From the NCBI GenBank assembly GCA_023248095.1, contig JAHFFF010000023.1, positions 1 to 15,004 on the forward strand: a stretch of 15,004 nt of DNA, read 5' to 3'. Positions within the stretch are counted from its first letter, which is position 1. Each line of letters starts with the position of its first letter. Shown here in pieces: positions 1 to 7,160 of the stretch. Source of the DNA: Candidatus Omnitrophota bacterium (GTDB taxonomy: Bacteria; Omnitrophota; Gorgyraeia; 1-14-0-20-64-10). The notes beneath the pieces were generated by a model. That model did no database searches. It had not been told where the DNA came from and was given only the letters and a program-made list of their open reading frames with translations. The translations under genes and the position numbers were made by a program.

Positions 1-77
1 CGCCCATTCTTCATCGTCACCTTCTGGGCTTCCTGCATCTCTTTCGAGGCCTTGCACTTGACGCAATAAGCTTCCAT
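1..77 (-). CDS. DUF5679-like small cysteine protein (5' part only)
   Basis: The first 25 codons on the minus strand read M-E-A-Y-C-V-K-C-K-A-S-K-E-M, followed by a V-T-M-K-N-G stretch; the rest lies off the window edge. A C-x-x-C pair near the N-terminus followed by a TMKNG-like stretch is what I associate with DUF5679. These are very small proteins of about 45-60 residues, probably zinc-ribbon-like, with no established function. The ATG at 77-75 is chosen because an AAGGAGGA ribosome site (85-92) lies 7 bases upstream. The gene is divergent from the toxin-antitoxin module and has its own promoter. The family call rests on 25 residues. Confidence 0.7.
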   Translation of the reverse strand, partial: MEAYCVKCKASKEMQEAQKVTMKNG

Positions 78-103
78 GAGTCCGTCCTCCTTGTTCTATG
101 CGA

Positions 104-133
104 AATCTATCACGCTGGCCACCAGCCTGTCAA
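104..133 (-). promoter_or_regulatory. sigma70-type promoter of the DUF5679-like gene
   Basis: On the minus strand a perfect TTGACA (128-133) and TAGATT (104-109; 4 of 6 to consensus, with an extended TGA just before it) are separated by 18 bases. Transcription would start near 97, leaving a leader of about 20 bases that carries the AAGGAGGA ribosome site. The spacer contains a small dyad (GCTGG-CCA-CCAGC, 114-126) that might be an operator. This is the best housekeeping-type promoter in the window. Confidence 0.65.
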
Positions 134-175
134 CCCTGCGTATCGGCCCCCATGAAACCCTTCCCTGAAAAATCC

Positions 176-205
176 CTGAAGGAGATGGAGACTATAGTGT
201 ATAAT
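176..205 (+). promoter_or_regulatory. candidate promoter of the toxin-antitoxin operon
   Basis: A perfect TATAAT lies at 200-205 in an AT-rich patch that stands out from its surroundings. The best -35 partner is CTGAAG (176-181, 3 of 6) at 18 bases, so the -35 is weak. The position, about 50 bases before the toxin ATG, suits a short leader ending in the GGGGAGGAG ribosome site (241-249). The -10 box lies inside the inverted repeat described separately. Confidence 0.5.
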
Positions 206-233
206 CTATATAAAGATGTGTTATAGGCTATAG
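192..233. promoter_or_regulatory. 12-bp inverted repeat, probable operator of the TA module
   Basis: The left arm CTATAGTGTATA (192-203) and the reverse complement of the right arm TATAGGCTATAG (222-233) agree at 10 of 12 positions. The arm centres are 30 bases apart, close to three helical turns. The left arm overlaps the TATAAT box, so a bound protein would block RNA polymerase. The second gene of the module encodes a helix-turn-helix protein, the obvious candidate to bind here and repress its own operon, as is common in toxin-antitoxin systems. Binding is inferred. Confidence 0.5.
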
Positions 234-252
234 ACAGGTAGGGGAGGAGCAG

Positions 253-969
253 ATGGATTCAAAGCTTCGAGAGGCGCAGATGGACGTCCTGCGCGCTTTC
301 TCCAAGGCAGCCGGTGGCTTCGCGTTGGCAGGAGGGACAGCACTCGAGCTGTATTACCTGCACCATAGATTCTCTGCGGATCTGGATTTTTTTTCGCCGA
401 AATTTGACCTTTCGAGGATTCACCGCTTGGTTTCCCTGTTTAAGAAACGGATCCATCGGAAAATCACGTTGGAATCCGAGCGGATGGCCGGTGGAATGGC
501 TAAGGTCCACTTTTACACGATGCCCGTGAGGGGATCGAGCAGACCCTTAAAGATTGATTTTGTGGAGGATGTCCTTTTTAAGAAACCTATGGTCCGGGAG
601 ATTCAGGGGGTGCGCGTCTACAGCGCGGAGAATATCTACATGCAGAAGATCACGGCGATCTCAGGAACCCAACCCATCTCAGACGACGTCGGCAGACCGT
701 CCATGGAGGGACGCCGCGAAGCACGGGACGTCTTCGATCTCTTTATGCTCTCCAAGAAGGTGCAGCCCCTCCATCAACTCCTCCCGAAAGCTCCTGTGTT
801 GTGGCAGAAGGGGCTGGTCCATTGGTATAGGACGTTCTCTCGGCAAGAGCTCAAACTCGCCCTGTTGGACCTGGATATCTATGACACAAAGTTCAACTCG
901 GGAGAGATGATTCGGTATTTGGAAAATGAGATCAAGCAATTTTCTAAAGGACTGGTTGAAACAACATGA
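253..969 (+). CDS. AbiEii/AbiGii-family nucleotidyltransferase toxin
   Basis: This 238-residue protein has the order of motifs expected of an AbiEii-type (COG2253, MenT-like) nucleotidyltransferase. There is G-G-T-A-L at 27-31 and H-R-F-S-A-D-L-D-F-F at 38-47 with the metal-binding pair D43/D45. A third acidic residue is D102 in K-I-D-F, a lysine sits at K132 (Y-M-Q-K-I), and R158-D159 with D162 form the C-terminal R-D-x-x-D motif. Characterised relatives transfer nucleotides, in some cases onto tRNA acceptor ends, and stop growth. The target here cannot be read from sequence. The start is the ATG after a strong GGGGAGGAG ribosome site. It overlaps the next gene by ATGA, so the pair is translationally coupled. 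All motif residues are intact, so it looks active. The classical AbiE operon has the antitoxin first; here the toxin comes first. Confidence 0.88.
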   Translation: MDSKLREAQMDVLRAFSKAAGGFALAGGTALELYYLHHRFSADLDFFSPKFDLSRIHRLVSLFKKRIHRKITLESERMAGGMAKVHFYTMPVRGSSRPLKIDFVEDVLFKKPMVREIQGVRVYSAENIYMQKITAISGTQPISDDVGRPSMEGRREARDVFDLFMLSKKVQPLHQLLPKAPVLWQKGLVHWYRTFSRQELKLALLDLDIYDTKFNSGEMIRYLENEIKQFSKGLVETT

Positions 970-1469
970 TCGAGAAGTATTTTTGGGATTTGAATGCGGA
1001 CGCCCTGAGGGAAACAAAAAGGGCCCTGAAGGATACCAGCCATCCCCAATTTGCCCGGCGGATGGTGACCCTTCTATCGCGCTGCGATCAGCCAAGCGAA
1101 CTGTTTTCCATCATCACGAAGAAAGCATTTGTGGATCACTGGCCAAGGATTCGGGCCTACTGGGTCAAGCACAGCCGGCACTCCGATTCCAGAGACTGGT
1201 GGGAGACCCTCTACGAGCGGCTTTCGGAGACGGCTCAGAACAAGGAGATTCGGGCGAAAGGCGAAGCTCCGGAATTCTTAAGAAGATTGGGCGGCACGAT
1301 CCGGGAGGAGCGGATCGCAAAGGGCCTCAGCCAAAAACAGCTTGCTCTTCGCATCGGAATGAGGCAGCCGGACATCTCCAGAATCGAAGAGGGGAAAAAG
1401 AACGTGACCTTGTTTACGCTGATGCGGCTTTGCAAGGTGCTGGGAATTAAAAACATCCAGCTCAATTGA
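966..1469 (+). CDS. XRE-family HTH antitoxin, partner of AbiEii-like toxin
   Basis: This 167-residue protein has a C-terminal XRE/Cro-type helix-turn-helix at about 108-163, with S-Q-K-Q-L-A-L-R-I-G, Q-P-D-I-S-R-I-E-E-G and a final T-L-M-R-L-C-K-V-L-G helix. The N-terminal 90 residues begin Y-F-W-D-L and are helical. The Y-F-W-D plus spaced F, R and D pattern recalls DUF6922-like antitoxin domains that often neighbour AbiEii proteins; that match is tentative. The likely role is to neutralise the upstream nucleotidyltransferase through the N-terminal region and repress the operon through the HTH. The start ATG sits in the ATGA overlap with the toxin stop. The gene ends 39 bases from the convergent CBS-protein gene. 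Confidence 0.8.
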   Translation: MIEKYFWDLNADALRETKRALKDTSHPQFARRMVTLLSRCDQPSELFSIITKKAFVDHWPRIRAYWVKHSRHSDSRDWWETLYERLSETAQNKEIRAKGEAPEFLRRLGGTIREERIAKGLSQKQLALRIGMRQPDISRIEEGKKNVTLFTLMRLCKVLGIKNIQLN

Positions 1470-1491
1470 TTTCCCCATGTTGGAATGCAAG

Positions 1492-1506
1492 ACCTGACCC
1501 TCAGGT
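1492..1506. terminator. small hairpin between convergent genes
   Basis: ACCTGA-CCC-TCAGGT forms a 6-bp stem with a 3-base loop. It lies midway between the stop of the HTH gene and the stop of the convergent CBS-protein gene, where a shared bidirectional terminator would be expected. Neither side carries a T-run, so intrinsic termination would be weak. Confidence 0.3.
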
Positions 1507-1508
1507 GC

Positions 1509-2492
<984 letters not shown>

Positions 2493-2502
2493 GGAAGAGG
2501 AA

Positions 2503-3111
2503 TCAACGGTAGAGGGCCTTCTCCTCTATATAGCGGGCCACCGCAGGCGGAACGAGGTGTTGGATCTCCCATCCCAAACGGACGCGCTGACGAATGGCCG
2601 AAGAGGAGATGTTGACGGCTGGGATCGGCAATCGGACAACGCCGCGGGGCAAAATTTTGTCGGCCGGATCTCCCGGCCGGGGAATCGCGACGAATGTCAC
2701 CCTCTTGCGAAGCTCATCGAGCTTGCGCCAAGTCGGCAGCTCCCGCGCGGTATCCGATCCAATCATGAGGAACCAGGTCGCTCTCTTGAATGCAGGATCG
2801 GCCTGGAGCTGGCGGACAGTGTCGATGGTATAGGAAGGAGGCGGCCGGTTGAGCTCCACTCGGCTGAGCCGAAAAGCCGGATGGCCCTGGATCGCCAACT
2901 CCACCATCCGGGCCCGGTCATTCGGAGTCACCTTCCCCTCGATGGCCTTGTGCGGAGGAATGTAGGCCGGAATCCACAACACCTGGTCCAGATGGAGCGC
3001 TTCCCTAGCCCCATCCGCCAGGAGCAGGTGCCCCCGGTGAACCGGATTGAAGGTTCCCCCCAGCAGGCCGATGCGTGGGCCCCGTCCTTGCTGAGTGAGC
3101 CGTCGCATCAT
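2503..3111 (-). CDS. nadD: nicotinate-nucleotide adenylyltransferase
   Basis: NadD adenylates nicotinate mononucleotide with ATP to give deamido-NAD, a core step of NAD biosynthesis in the cytoplasm. The 202-residue protein has the nucleotidyltransferase signature G-G-T-F-N-P-V-H-R-G-H at 18-28, the W-I-P-A-Y-I-P-P-H-K segment at 47-55, P-S-Y-T-I-D-T at 92-98 and the C-terminal I-S-S-S-A-I-R motif at 168-174. Its length is typical. The start ATG overlaps the proA stop by ATGA; a second in-frame ATG follows at once, so the true start could be 3 bases later. In many bacteria nadD is followed by rsfS (ribosome silencing factor). Here a CBS membrane protein follows instead. Confidence 0.95.
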   Translation of the reverse strand: MMRRLTQQGRGPRIGLLGGTFNPVHRGHLLLADGAREALHLDQVLWIPAYIPPHKAIEGKVTPNDRARMVELAIQGHPAFRLSRVELNRPPPSYTIDTVRQLQADPAFKRATWFLMIGSDTARELPTWRKLDELRKRVTFVAIPRPGDPADKILPRGVVRLPIPAVNISSSAIRQRVRLGWEIQHLVPPAVARYIEEKALYR

Positions 3112-4367
3112 TTCCGGACTTGGCCCCGGCCCACCACGACGTATTTATAGGTGGTGAGCTCTTCCAGCCCCATCGGCCCTCGCGCATGGAGCTTGTCGGT
3201 GGAGACCCCGATCTCGGAGCCCATTCCGAACTGGCCTCCGTCGGTAAACCGGGTGGAGGCGTTCACGTAAACGCAGGCGGAGTCGATCCCGCGCAGGAAC
3301 CGGCCCCCGTGCTCCTTGGATTTCGTGACGATCGCATCGGAATGGCCGGAGCCGTACCGCTGGATATGCTCCATCGCCTCCTTCAATGAACCGACCACCT
3401 TGACGGAAAGGATGAGGTCCAGGTACTCAGTGGCCCAATCCTTCTCTGTGGCCGACTTGACCGGCAGATCCCTGAGAATCCGGCGGGTAGCCGGATCACC
3501 CCGCAACTGGACGCCTGCCTTCAGGTATCGGCGGGCCATGCTCGGGAGAAACCGAGGGGCGATGGCGCGATGCACCAACAGGGTCTCCATGGCGTTGCAA
3601 ACCCCGGGCCTCTGAACCTTGGCATTGAAGCAGATCTCCTCCGCCATCTTCGGATCGGCGGGGGAATCAACGTAGGTGTGGCAAATCCCCTTGTACTGCT
3701 TGATCACAGGAACCTTCGCCTTCTCCACCACGGAGCGGATCAGCCCCTCGCCGCCGCGGGGGATCACCAGGTCCACGCCGCCCACTTGAGCAAGCAGAAG
3801 ATCCACCGAGCGGCGGTCGGTGTTCCATACCAGTTGGATCGAGCCTGCCGGCAGGCCGGCCGTACGTCCCGCGCGATCCAAGCAACGGAAGATCGCCCGG
3901 GTGGAGTGGATCGCCTCCGATCCGCCTCGAAGGATCACGCTGTTGCCGGATTTCACGCAGAGCCCCACGCAGTCGGCGGTGACGTTCGGCCGAGCCTCGT
4001 ACACGATGGCAATCACCCCGATCGGCACCCGCACCTTGGCGATCTTCAATCCGTTGGGCCGGCTCCATTGCCGGATCACCGCACCCACCGGATCGCGCAG
4101 CTTCACTACCTCCCGCAGGCCCTCCGCCATCTCCACAACACGCTTGGGATTGAGCATCAGCCGGTCCAGCAGGGCCCCCTTCACGCCAGCGCGACGGGCT
4201 GCGGCAAGATCCCGCTTGTTGGCTGCCAGGATCCCGCCGGAACCTCTCTCCAGCTCCTTGGCCATCGCTGACAGAGCCCGGTTCTTCGTCGCAGTGGGAA
4301 CCTGCCCCAACGACACGGAGGCCTTCTTCGCATCCCGCGTGAGTTTCTGCACGTACCTTTCCAGCAT
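3108..4367 (-). CDS. proA: gamma-glutamyl phosphate reductase
   Basis: ProA reduces gamma-glutamyl phosphate with NADPH to glutamate-5-semialdehyde, the second step of proline synthesis, in the cytoplasm. It is an aldehyde-dehydrogenase-fold enzyme of 419 residues, normal for the family. Visible landmarks are E-A-R-P-N-V-T at 124-130, the V-I-L-R-G-G-S-E segment, and Q-R-P-G-V-C-N-A with the catalytic cysteine at C257. The C-terminal half ends with the expected G-P-M-G-L-E-E-L-T-T-Y-K-Y. I place the start at the ATG at 4367 because GAGGTGA, a strong ribosome site, lies just upstream. A GTG two codons earlier (4373) is the alternative, but the ribosome site overlaps it. It lies 32 bases after proB, with which it forms the proline pair. 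Confidence 0.96.
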   Translation of the reverse strand: MLERYVQKLTRDAKKASVSLGQVPTATKNRALSAMAKELERGSGGILAANKRDLAAARRAGVKGALLDRLMLNPKRVVEMAEGLREVVKLRDPVGAVIRQWSRPNGLKIAKVRVPIGVIAIVYEARPNVTADCVGLCVKSGNSVILRGGSEAIHSTRAIFRCLDRAGRTAGLPAGSIQLVWNTDRRSVDLLLAQVGGVDLVIPRGGEGLIRSVVEKAKVPVIKQYKGICHTYVDSPADPKMAEEICFNAKVQRPGVCNAMETLLVHRAIAPRFLPSMARRYLKAGVQLRGDPATRRILRDLPVKSATEKDWATEYLDLILSVKVVGSLKEAMEHIQRYGSGHSDAIVTKSKEHGGRFLRGIDSACVYVNASTRFTDGGQFGMGSEIGVSTDKLHARGPMGLEELTTYKYVVVGRGQVRK

Positions 4368-4369
4368 TT

Positions 4370-4399
4370 TCACCTCATTAAGCCCACCCGTTCATCCAT
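4370..4399 (-). other. 9-codon mini-ORF bridging proB and proA
   Basis: Directly after the proB stop (TGA then ATG) an ATG at 4399-4397 opens a frame encoding M-D-E-R-V-G-L-M-R. Its stop TGA (4372-4370) lies two bases before the proA ATG and inside the proA ribosome site. It may carry ribosomes from proB to proA by termination-reinitiation. It may also be chance in a 32-base spacer; no evidence of a functional peptide. Confidence 0.25.
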
Positions 4400-5530
4400 T
4401 CATCCTCTCAAGATCACCAAGTGGTTGCGGTGGATTACCTCCGCTGCCTTACGCCCGAGAGCAGCCTCGACCGCATCACTCTTCAATCCCATGATCCTCT
4501 CCAAATCTCCGTTGGAATAAGCCACCACTCCCCTGGCGAATTCTTTGCCCGAACCGTCCCCGATGCTCACCAGCTCCCCCACGCGGAAATGGCCCTCCAC
4601 CTCGCAAACCCCCGAGGCCAGCAGAGACCTGCCCTGCTCGGCCAACGCCCGACGGGCACCCTCATCCACTCGAATGAGGCCTTTCGGTTTCCCAGTGAGG
4701 GCCGCCCAGCGTTCACCTTCCTTGAACCCCGCACCCTTGCGGGGAATGAACCAGGTCGTCCCGAAGAGCTCCCCCTGCACCACCATCCGGATGAGCAGGT
4801 TCTTCTGCCGCCCGTTCGCCAGCACCATCGGGATGCCGCTGGCCAAGGCGATGCGTGCCGCCTGCAGCTTCGTCTTCATCCCTCCCGTGGAGACCGCCTT
4901 CGCGGTCCCCTTCGCGGCCATCTCCAACTCCGGCGTAATCTCCGTGATGAGCGTGGGCAATCCGGTCGGCCCCTCCACCTTGTCCACATCGCTCAAGAGC
5001 ACCAAAACCTCCGCATCCATGAGGGCCGCCAGATGGGCCGATAAAACATCGTTGTCCCCGTACCGGATCTCCTCCGTCGACACCGAATCGTTTTCGTTGA
5101 TGATCGGAACAACGCCCGAGCGCAGCAATGTGGAGAGGGTTGCCCTGGCATTGAGGTACCGCTTCTGGTTCTCCAGATCCTCCCGGGTCAACAGGAGCTG
5201 TGCCGCATGCAGGCCGTGCCTCTCAAACTCGCTCGTGTACCACTGCATGAGCCTGCCCTGGCCGGTCGCCGCAGCCGCCTGCAGGATCGGGAGCTTCTTG
5301 GGCCGGCTCTTCAAACCCAGGATCCCCATGCCGACGCCGATCGCGCCGGAGGTCACCAGGATCACCTGCCGGCCCTCTTTCCACAGAGCCGCCATCTCGG
5401 AGGCGACGGCGCGAACGCCAGCCTCCACAACGCGCCCGTCCCGCTCATCCGTCAGGACCGAGGTCCCCACCTTCACGACGAACCGCCGGGCCGTCTTGAT
5501 CCACTCATTGGGACGAATGAACTCACTCAT
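4400..5530 (-). CDS. proB: glutamate 5-kinase with PUA domain
   Basis: ProB phosphorylates glutamate to gamma-glutamyl phosphate, the first and normally feedback-regulated step of proline synthesis. The 376-residue protein has an amino-acid-kinase domain with K-V-G-T-S-V-L at 20-26, S-G-A-I-G-V-G at 61-67, N-E-N-D-S-V at 145-150, G-D-N-D at 158-161 and S-T-G-G-M-K-T-K at 214-221. A C-terminal PUA domain follows (about 280-376). This is the full-length E. coli-like architecture rather than the short PUA-less form. The ATG lies 8 bases inside the end of obgE and is preceded by AAAGGA, so translation is coupled to obgE. The product is handed to ProA, encoded next. Confidence 0.96.
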   Translation of the reverse strand: MSEFIRPNEWIKTARRFVVKVGTSVLTDERDGRVVEAGVRAVASEMAALWKEGRQVILVTSGAIGVGMGILGLKSRPKKLPILQAAAATGQGRLMQWYTSEFERHGLHAAQLLLTREDLENQKRYLNARATLSTLLRSGVVPIINENDSVSTEEIRYGDNDVLSAHLAALMDAEVLVLLSDVDKVEGPTGLPTLITEITPELEMAAKGTAKAVSTGGMKTKLQAARIALASGIPMVLANGRQKNLLIRMVVQGELFGTTWFIPRKGAGFKEGERWAALTGKPKGLIRVDEGARRALAEQGRSLLASGVCEVEGHFRVGELVSIGDGSGKEFARGVVAYSNGDLERIMGLKSDAVEAALGRKAAEVIHRNHLVILRG

Positions 5531-6560
5531 GGCTTTCCTTTGCCTGCCCTAATTTCTTGGCGACCTTCTCCAACAGTTTAGGAACCCCATCCCCGGTCTG
5601 CGCCGAAATCGGAACCGGCTGAAGCTTCAAGACCTTCCTGAACCGGGCCAGGTTTTCCTTGGACTCCGGCCGGTCCATCTTGTTGGCGACGACGATCGTG
5701 GGCTTGCGGACGACGTCCACCCGGTACGACTCCAACTCTTTGTTCAAGTCGCGATAATCCTGCACCGGATCCCGCCCGTCCACCCCCGCCATGTCCACCA
5801 GGTGCACCAGCAGGCGGGTCCGCTCGATGTGCCGCAGGAAATCCAGCCCGAGCCCCTTGCCGAGATGCGCCCCCTCGATCAACCCCGGAACGTCCACAGC
5901 CACGATCGGACGGCCGGTAGGAAGCCCAACCGCGCCGAGAACCGGATGCAGCGTGGTAAAAGGAAAAGCGGCCACCTTCGGCTTGGCCGCGGAGATGTGG
6001 CCGATCAGCGTGGACTTACCCGCATTGGGCATCCCGATGATCCCCACGTCGGCCAGGACCTTCAGCTCAAAATTGAGCTTATGCTCCTCTCCCGGCGCCC
6101 CCTCCATTCGCCGCGGATCGAAGATCTTGCGCCTCTCCTTGGGCCCGGAGGGATATCGTATCTTGTCCCGCGCCGCGTTGCCGATCCCTCCCGCTCCGCC
6201 GCAGGCAACGATCACCTCTTCTCCCGGATGAATCAATTCCCGGATGAGCTCCCCGGTTTCCGCATCCCGAACCAACGTTCCCAGCGGAACCTCGATGACG
6301 CAGTCCTTCCCTTGCGCTCCGCGCTTTCTTTTGGAGGAGGCGTGGCCGCCGGGGCCGCCCCGGAAATGGCGCTGGGTTTGAAAATCCAGGAGGGTAGTCT
6401 GATGAGGATCGGTGCGGACAACCACATGACCTCCCCGCCCACCATCTCCGCCGTCGGGGATGGGATAACGGTTCCAGAGGTCTTTATAGTAGGACCGGCA
6501 TCCCTTGCCTCCCCGACCGGCCTGCACGTAGATGCTGGCCTGGTCGACGAAGCGGGTCAC
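5523..6560 (-). CDS. obgE: Obg-family GTPase (ribosome assembly)
   Basis: Obg/CgtA is a conserved GTPase associated with large ribosomal subunit maturation and stress control. The 345-residue protein has the glycine-rich Obg fold at about 1-160 (G-G-D-G-G-R-G-G at 37-44) followed by a G domain. That domain has G1 G-M-P-N-A-G-K-S-T at 176-184, switch F-P-F-T-T-L at 199-204, G3 D-V-P-G at 223-226, G4 N-K-M-D at 293-296 and G5 I-S-A at 318-320. No third C-terminal OCT domain is present, as in many short Obg proteins. It begins with GTG overlapping the rpmA stop by four bases (GTGA), and its 3' end overlaps proB by 8 bases. Placement after rplU-rpmA is the standard bacterial arrangement. Confidence 0.96.
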   Translation of the reverse strand: MTRFVDQASIYVQAGRGGKGCRSYYKDLWNRYPIPDGGDGGRGGHVVVRTDPHQTTLLDFQTQRHFRGGPGGHASSKRKRGAQGKDCVIEVPLGTLVRDAETGELIRELIHPGEEVIVACGGAGGIGNAARDKIRYPSGPKERRKIFDPRRMEGAPGEEHKLNFELKVLADVGIIGMPNAGKSTLIGHISAAKPKVAAFPFTTLHPVLGAVGLPTGRPIVAVDVPGLIEGAHLGKGLGLDFLRHIERTRLLVHLVDMAGVDGRDPVQDYRDLNKELESYRVDVVRKPTIVVANKMDRPESKENLARFRKVLKLQPVPISAQTGDGVPKLLEKVAKKLGQAKESHE

Positions 6561-6799
6561 TTAGGCTGAATGGCTACCACGCGGGCTTTCGGGAAAACGA
6601 CCGTCCCGTCCCGCAGAGCAAACAGGGTAAAGTCCTTGCCCAACCCGACATTCAGGCCCGGCTTGAAGCGGGTCCCACGCTGGCGGATGATGATCGACCC
6701 GGCGGTGACAAACTGCCCGCCGTAGGCCTTCACCCCAAGGCGTTGCGCATTGGAGTCCCGCCCGTTTTTTGTGGATCCCTGTCCTTTAGTGTGTGCCAT
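6557..6799 (-). CDS. rpmA: 50S ribosomal protein L27
   Basis: L27 lies near the peptidyl-transferase centre of the large subunit. The 80-residue product begins M-A-H-T-K-G-Q-G-S-T-K-N-G-R-D, the canonical bacterial N-terminus, and contains the G-S-I-I-I-R-Q-R-G-T segment. There is no cleavable N-terminal extension of the Firmicutes type. The start at 6799 is fixed by this N-terminus and by GGAG at 6811-6814; an upstream in-frame TTG would add only three residues. The start lies 14 bases inside the end of rplU, so the two ribosomal proteins are coupled. The stop overlaps the obgE GTG. Confidence 0.96.
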   Translation of the reverse strand: MAHTKGQGSTKNGRDSNAQRLGVKAYGGQFVTAGSIIIRQRGTRFKPGLNVGLGKDFTLFALRDGTVVFPKARVVAIQPK

Positions 6800-7112
6800 T
6801 GGAAGCAATCTCCAGGATCTTGAGACGCGTCAACTTCTGCCGGTGTCCCACCTTCCGGTGGTAGCCCTTGCGCCGCTTAAATTTAAAGCTGATCAGCTTT
6901 GGCCCCTTGGGAAACTGAACAATCTCGGCGAAAACGGAAGCCCCCTTCAGAGCCGGCCGGCCCACTTGGAACTGGTCCTCCTTGCGGACCACCAGGACCT
7001 CCTGCAGCTGGAGCTTGTCCCCCACTTGGCCGTCCAGCTTCTCGACGTCCAGCAGCATCCCGGGGGATACCTTGTACTGCTTGCCTCCTGTGGAAACAAC
7101 GGCGTATTCCAT
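6786..7112 (-). CDS. rplU: 50S ribosomal protein L21
   Basis: L21 binds 23S rRNA in the large subunit. The 108-residue protein has the expected start M-E-Y-A-V-V-S-T-G-G-K-Q-Y-K-V and the C-terminal rRNA-binding signature F-K-F-K-R-R-K-G-Y-H-R-K-V-G-H-R-Q at about 76-92. The Shine-Dalgarno site is poor (TAGG close to the ATG), unusual for a ribosomal protein gene. It begins only 48 bases after the stop of the giant gene and overlaps rpmA by 14 bases. It is the first gene of the compact run down to the CBS protein. Confidence 0.95.
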   Translation of the reverse strand: MEYAVVSTGGKQYKVSPGMLLDVEKLDGQVGDKLQLQEVLVVRKEDQFQVGRPALKGASVFAEIVQFPKGPKLISFKFKRRKGYHRKVGHRQKLTRLKILEIASNGTH

Positions 7113-7120
7113 AACCTATA

Positions 7121-7149
7121 AAATTACCATGCAGGAGAGCAATTGGCAA
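7121..7149 (-). promoter_or_regulatory. weak candidate promoter ahead of rplU
   Basis: On the minus strand TTGCCA (7144-7149, 5 of 6) and TAATTT (7121-7126, 3 of 6, preceded by an extended TGG) are 17 bases apart in the short gap before rplU. Transcription would begin almost at the rplU ATG, giving a nearly leaderless message, which would fit its poor ribosome site. The -10 is weak and chance is possible. Confidence 0.25.
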
Positions 7150-7160
7150 GCAGCCGCTTA

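Noticed and set aside
926..1450. A 174-codon plus-strand frame overlapping the antitoxin gene
   Set aside because: It runs out of frame through a gene with a clear HTH domain and ATGA coupling; no ribosome site or domain of its own.
6800..6808. Upstream TTG start adding three residues to L27
   Set aside because: The canonical L27 N-terminus M-A-H-T-K-G-Q-G begins at 6799 and the GGAG spacing fits that ATG.
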